Notes under the pieces: model-generated
Databases searched by the model: none
What the model was told of the DNA's origin: nothing
The model's input: the letters and a program-made list of their open reading frames with translations, nothing else
DNA from: Budorcas taxicolor
Lineage: Eukaryota > Chordata > Mammalia > Artiodactyla > Bovidae
Assembly: GCF_023091745.1 (NCBI RefSeq)
Contig: NC_068925.1
Location: 1,550,001 to 1,614,000 of the forward strand
Length of the DNA: 64,000 nt
Direction of reading: 5' to 3'
Shown: positions 59,601 to 64,000 of the stretch, one piece after another
How the letters are laid out: each line of letters begins with the position of its first letter
Position numbering within the stretch: position 1 is the stretch's first letter
Made by a program: the position numbers and the translations under genes

Positions 59601-62600
59601 CGACGGGAACGCCGGGAACTCTTTCCCGATGAAGCAGGGAAAGGATCCCTCATCTCGAGCTACGAGGCGGACACGGGGCTCCTCTGGATGTGGGCGGGAC
59701 CCTCGTGATTCCTCTCGAGTGGAGACGGGTATGTCGGGGAACTTCTTGATTTGCACCAAGGGTGTGAAGGACCCTTTCGAAGTTCCAGAGGTGAGGTGTG
59801 ATCAGCCTCGAGACGCCTCAGCGGAAATGGGCCTAATCTCGCCTGGAGCGGAGAACCTCCTGGATTTTCTCGAGTTGCGGCAGGTCTTCTCGAGTTACGA
59901 CGGGGACCTCCGGGACCCGCTCTGGTGGCCTCAGGAAAGGCCAGTCCCCATGCGAGTTGCTAGGGGACCTCTCGGGATTCCTCTCCCGTCCATGCCGGGG
60001 CCTCAGTCCTTGTGTGGAGTCGGATTCGGAACCTGAGGATTCCTCTCCAGTGTTGCCATGGATCTTGGGGTGCTTCTGAGTCTCCCCAGGGGAGTCAGGC
60101 CTCGTCTCGAGTGGGGGCATGCACGTGCGCTTTCCTCCCGAGCTGCAGCAGTAGTGTCACGCTTCCTGTCACGTGGATCAAGGGATCTGTGGCTTTCCCT
60201 CGAGGCTGTCCCTCGAGGCTTTCCCACGTGGCTTTCCCACAGGGCTGTGCCACGTGCCACCTTGGTGTGAGTCGATCCTCGGCGTGAAAGACGAACCGGT
60301 GAAGGGAAACGAGGTTCCTCTGGAATGGACTGAGACATCTGGGGGACTCTTGGAATGGTGGCACGACCCTGGAGTTCCTCTCGCAGTTCCTGTTGAGAGG
60401 GCCTCCTCTTGAGATGCGACGGGAACGCCGGGAACTCTTTCCCGACGAAGCAGGGAAAGGATCCCTCATCTCGAGCTACGAGGCGGAAACGGGGCTCCTC
60501 TGGATGTGGGCGGGACCCTCGTGATTCCTCTCGAGTGGAGACGGGTATGTCGGGGAACTTCTTGATTTGCACCAAGGGTGTGAAGGACCCTTTCGAAGTT
60601 CCAGAGGTGAGGTGTGATCAGCCTGGAGACGCCTCAGCGGAAATGGGCCTCATCTCGCCTGGAGGGGAGAACCTCCTGGATTTTCTCGAGTTGCGGCAGG
60701 TCTTCTCGAGTTACGACGGGGACCTCAGGGACCCGCTCTGGTGGCCTCAGGAAAGGCCAGTCCCCATGCGAGTTGCTAGGGGACCTCTCGGGATTCCTCT
60801 CCCGTCCATGCCGGGGCCTCAGTCCTTGTGTGGATTCGGGGCCGGAACCTGAGGATTCCTCTCCAGTGTTGCCATGGATCTTGGGGTGCTTCTGAGTCTC
60901 CCCAGGGGAGTCAGGCCTCGTCTCGAGTGGGGGCATGCACGTGCGCTTTCCTCCCGAGCTGCAGCAGTAGTGTCACGCTTCCTGTCACGTGGATCAAGGG
61001 ATCTGTGGCTTTCCCTCGAGGCTGTCCCTCGAGGCTTTCCCACGTGGCTTTCCCACAGGGCTGTGCCACGTGCCACCTTGGTGTGAGTCGATCCTCGGCG
61101 TGAAAGACGAACCGGTGAAGGGAAACGAGGTTCCTCTGGAATGGACTGAGACATCTGGGGGACTCTTGGAATGGTGGCACGACCCTGGAGTTCCTCTCGC
61201 CGTTCCTGTTGAGAGGGCCTCCTCTTGAGATGCGACGGGAACGCCGGGAACTCTTTCCCGACGAAGCAGGGAAAGGATCCCTCATCTCGAGCTACGAGGC
61301 GGAAACGGGGCTCCTCTGGATGTGGGCGGGACCCTCGTGATTCCTCTCGAGTGGAGACGGGTATGTCGGGGAACTTCTTGATTTGCACCAAGGGTGTGAA
61401 GGACCCTTTCGAAGTTCCAGAGGTGAGGTGTGATCAGCCTGGAGACGCCTCAGCGGAAATGGGCCTCATCTCGCCTGGAGGGGAGAACCTCCTGGATTTT
61501 CTCGAGTTGCGGCAGGTCTTCTCGAGTTACGACGGGGACCTCAGGGACCCGCTCTGGTGGCCTCAGGAAAGGCCAGTCCCCATGCGAGTTGCTAGGGGAC
61601 TTCTCGGGATTCCTCTCCCGTCCATGCCGGGGCCTCAGTCCTTGTGTGGAGTCGGGGCCGGAACCTGAGGATTCCTCTCCAGTGTTGCCATGGATCTTGG
61701 GGTGCTTCTGAGTCTCCCCAGGGGAGTCAGGCCTCGTCTCGAGTGGGGGCATGCACGTGCGCTTTCCTCCCGAGCTGCAGCAGTAGTGTCACGCTTCCTG
61801 TCACGTGGATCAAGGGATCTGTGGCTTTCCCTCGAGGCTGTCCCTCGAGGCTTTCCCACGAGGCTTTCCCACAGGGCTGTGCCACGTGCCACCTTGGTGT
61901 GAGTCGATCCTCGGCGTGAAAGACGAACCGGTGAAGGGAAACGAGGTTCCTCTGGAATGGACTGAGACATCTGGGGGACTCTTGGAATGGTGGCACGACC
62001 CTGGAGTTCCTCTCGCCAATCCTGTTGAGAGGGCCTCCTCTTGAGATGCGACGGGAACGCCGGGAACTCTTTCCCGACGAAGCAGGGAAAGGATCCCTCA
62101 TCTCGAGCTACGAGGCGGAAACGGGGCTCCTCTGGATGTGGGAGGGACCCTCGTGATTCCTCTCGAGTGGAGACGGCTAGGTCGGGGATCTTCTTGATTT
62201 GCACCGAGGGTGTGAAGGACCCTTTCGAAGTTCCAGTGGTGAGGTGTGATCAGCCTCGAGACGCCTCAGTGGAAATGGGCCTCATCTCGCCTGGAGGGGA
62301 GAACCTCCTGGATTTTCTCGAGTTGCGGCAGGTCTTCTCGAGTTACGACGGGGACCTCAGGGACCCGCTCTGGTGGCCTCAGGAAAGGCCAGTCCCCATG
62401 CGAGTTGCTAGGAGACCTCTCGGGATTCCTCTCCCATCCATGCCGGGGCCTCTGTCCTTGTGTGGAGTCGGGGCCGGAACCTGAGGATTCCTCTCCAGTG
62501 TTGCCATGGATCTTGGGGTGCTTCTGAGTCTCCCCAGGGGAGTCAGGCCTCGTCTCGAGTGGGGGCATGCACGTGCGCTTTCCTCCCGAGCTGCAGCAGT

Positions 62601-64000
62601 AGTGTCACGCTTCCTGTCACCTGGATCAAGGGATTTGTGGCTTTCCCTCAAGGCTGTCCCTCGAGGCTTTCCCACGAGGCTTTCCCACAGGGCTGTGCCA
62701 CGTGCCACCTTGGTGTGAGTCGATCCTCGGCATGAAAGACGAGCCGGTGAAGGGAAAAGAGGTTCCTCTGGAATGGACTGAGACATCTGGGGGACTCTTG
62801 GAATGGTGGCACGACCCTGGAGTTCCTCTCGCCGTTCCTGTTGAGAGGGCCTCCTCTTGAGATGCGACGGGAACGCCGGGAACTCTTTCCCGACGAAGCA
62901 GGGAAAGGATCCCTCATCTCGAGCTACGAGGCGGAAACGGGGCTCCTCTGGATGTGGGCGGGACCCTCGTGATTCCTCTCGAGTGGAGAAGGCTATGTCG
63001 GGGAACTTCTTGATTTGCACCAAGGGTGTGAAGGACCCTTTCGAAGTTCCAGAGGTGAGGTGTGATCAGCCTCGAGACGCCTCAGCGGAAATGGGCCTCA
63101 TCTCGCCTGGAGGGGAGAACCTCCTGGATTTTCTCGAGTTGCGGCAGGTCTTCTCGAGTTACGACGGGGACCTCAGGGACCCGCTCTGGTGGCCTCAGGA
63201 AAGGCCAGTCCCCATGCGAGTTGCTAGGGGACCTCTCGGGATTCCTCTCCCGTCCATGCCGGGGCCTCAGTCCTTGTGTGGAGTCGGGGCCGGAAACTGA
63301 GGATTCCTATCCAGTGTTGCCATGGATCTTGGGGTGCTTCTGAGTCTCACCAGGGGAGTCAGGCCTCGTCTCGAGTTGGGGCATGCACGTGCGCTTTCCT
63401 CCCGAGCTGCAGCAGTAGTGTCACGCTTCCTGTCACGTGGTTCAAGGGATCTGTGGCTTTCCCTCGAGGCTGTCCCTCGAGGCTTTCCCACGAGGCTTTC
63501 CCACAGGGCTGTGCCACGTGCCACCTTGGTGTGAGTCGATCCTCGGCGTGAAAGACGAGCCGGTGAAGGGAAAAGAGGTTCCTCTGGAATGGACTGAGGC
63601 ATCTGGGGGACTCTTGGAATGGTGGCACGACCCTGGAGTTCCTCTCGCCGTTCCTGTTGAGAGGGACTCCTCTTGAGATGCGACGGGAATGCCGGGAACT
63701 CTTTCCCGACGAAGCAGGGAAAGGATCCCTCATCTCTAGCTACGAGGCGGAAACGGGGCTCCTCTGGATGTGGGCGGGACCCTCGTGATTCCTCTCGAGT
63801 GGAGACGGGTATATCGGGGAACTTCTTGATTTGCACCAAGGGTGTGAAGGACCCTTTCGAAGTTCCAGAGGTGAGGTGTGATCAGCCTGGAGACGCCTCA
63901 GCGGAAATGGGCCTCATCTCGCCTGGAGGGGAGAACCTCCTGGATTTTCTCGAGTTGCGGCAGGTCTTCTCGAGTTACGACGGGGACCTCAGGGACCCGC
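56622..64000. repeat. Satellite monomers 70b-79 (right edge), H-type with a returning class C segment
   Basis: Starts: 57145, 57961, 58777, 59593, 60409, 61225, 62041, 62857, 63673; the last is cut after 328 bp. ggattcggggcc marks the units starting 56329, 57961 and 60409, and cccacgtggc marks those starting 56329, 57145, 59593 and 60409. The 57145 unit has gggaaatctttcc, ggctgctctgg and atgccggcgcc. The 58777 unit has ggtgccctcagg. The 59593 unit has cctaatctcg, ctccgggacc and gtcggattcgg. The 62041 unit begins H-type (gacggctagg, gggatcttc, ccagtggtgagg) and switches after 62,270 to class C (aggagacc, catccatg, cctctgtcc, gatttgtgg, gcatgaaag). gagggactcc and catctctagc pair 58,770/58,840 with 63,666/63,736, six monomers apart. 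Confidence 0.8.

Larger units (their letters stand above)
1..64000. repeat. Ruminant satellite I tandem array, 816-bp monomer, about 78.4 copies
   Basis: The motif TTGAGATGCGAC (one variant reads TTGAAATGCGAC) recurs at 66, 882, 1698, 2514, 3317, 4133 and so on to 63,673, almost always 816 bp apart. The sequence between is near identical throughout, all in the same orientation, with no spacer or inserted element. A BamHI site (GGATCC, 116-121 in the first monomer) recurs in nearly every monomer, so a BamHI digest should give an 816-bp ladder. It is lost in the monomers starting 2514 (ggatacc), 53078 and 55513 (cgatccc), and class D monomers carry a second one (for example 4568-4573). Known of the family: sheep and goat satellite I is a pericentromeric satellite of this length, related to bovine 1.715 and deer satellite I. 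Caprine origin is inferred from length and composition without a database comparison. No protein-coding role is supported. Confidence 0.88.

Noticed and set aside
1..64000. CRISPR-like regular repetition
   Set aside because: Nearly the whole 816-bp unit is conserved, without short repeats separating unique spacers, and no cas-like gene is present. This is an ordinary tandem satellite.
1..64000. Bacterial or phage interpretation with many small genes starting at TTG
   Set aside because: The same sequence repeats 78 times with exact period and no promoter, ribosome-binding-site or operon structure. Composition and 31-bp substructure fit a ruminant satellite.
1..64000. Bovine 1.715 satellite itself as the identity
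   Set aside because: That satellite is remembered as a ~1.4-kb monomer, whereas the period here is 816 bp, closer to sheep and goat satellite I. Deer satellite I (~0.8-1 kb) remains an alternative not excluded.

Overview
The whole 64,000-base window is one uninterrupted tandem satellite array. A single GC-rich, CpG-rich monomer of 816 bp repeats head to tail in one orientation about 78.4 times. I saw no gene, RNA gene, transposon, inversion or unique spacer. Using the motif TTGAGATGCGAC as the start of each monomer, there are 79 starts from 66 to 63,673. Of the 78 intervals between them, 73 are exactly 816 bp, three are 803 bp (starts 2514, 52275, 54710) and two are 815 bp (starts 24533, 35140). 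The many open frames on both strands are by-products of a stop-poor repeat whose length is a multiple of three (3 x 272), and I do not call them genes.

Organism: the ~816-bp length, and a sequence made of degenerate ~30-31 bp subunits that often begin TCTCGAG or TCTGGAT, fit the ruminant satellite I family. From memory that family includes sheep and goat satellite I (~816-820 bp), the bovine 1.715 satellite (1.4 kb, also built from ~31-bp subunits) and deer satellite I (~0.8-1 kb). The best reading is pericentromeric or centromeric heterochromatin of a caprine bovid (sheep, goat or close relative). Another bovid or a deer cannot be excluded from sequence alone.

For description I use monomer haplotypes set by linked variants. 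B: gagacgggtatg, gagGggagg, gcggaggac, tggTAGactc, catccatg, cctcTgtcc, ttTgtggtttt, gcAtgaaag. C: gagaaggctatg and tcaTcgg, with a B-like second half but tggtggcc. D: gagaaggctatg, tcaTcgg, ccggaTcctgagg, ccctcAtgg, gaggcatctg, gacTctgg. E: B-like first half, then tctgtggctttccctcgagg and gacgaaccggtgaagggaaacgagg. G: B first half with D second half. H: gacgggtatg or gacggctagg, ggggagaac, tggtggcc, cgtcc, cagtcc, gaaacgagg.

Layout. 1-3,316: left edge, with monomers 2-4 the most diverged. 3,317-20,865: mosaic of B, C, D, E and G monomers, with a period-4 pattern (7.8-14.0 kb) and a 1,632-bp dimer duplication (13.8-17.1 kb). 20,866-42,895: two tandem copies of a ~10.6-kb, 13-monomer higher-order block, the second with one extra monomer. 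42,896-51,751: mostly H-type monomers with a second 1,632-bp dimer duplication (45.9-49.2 kb). 51,752-56,621: a 2,435-bp, three-monomer tandem duplication marked by a 13-bp deletion. 56,622-64,000: H-type monomers, with left-hand haplotypes returning at 62.4-62.8 kb.

Together this records several rounds of unequal exchange or gene conversion at scales of 13 bp, 31 bp, 816 bp, 1.6 kb, 2.4 kb and 10.6 kb. The most interesting signals are the 10.6-kb higher-order block, the 2,435-bp duplication, the repeated loss of exactly one 13-bp internal unit, and three or four CACGTG palindromes clustered within about 135 bp in nearly every monomer.
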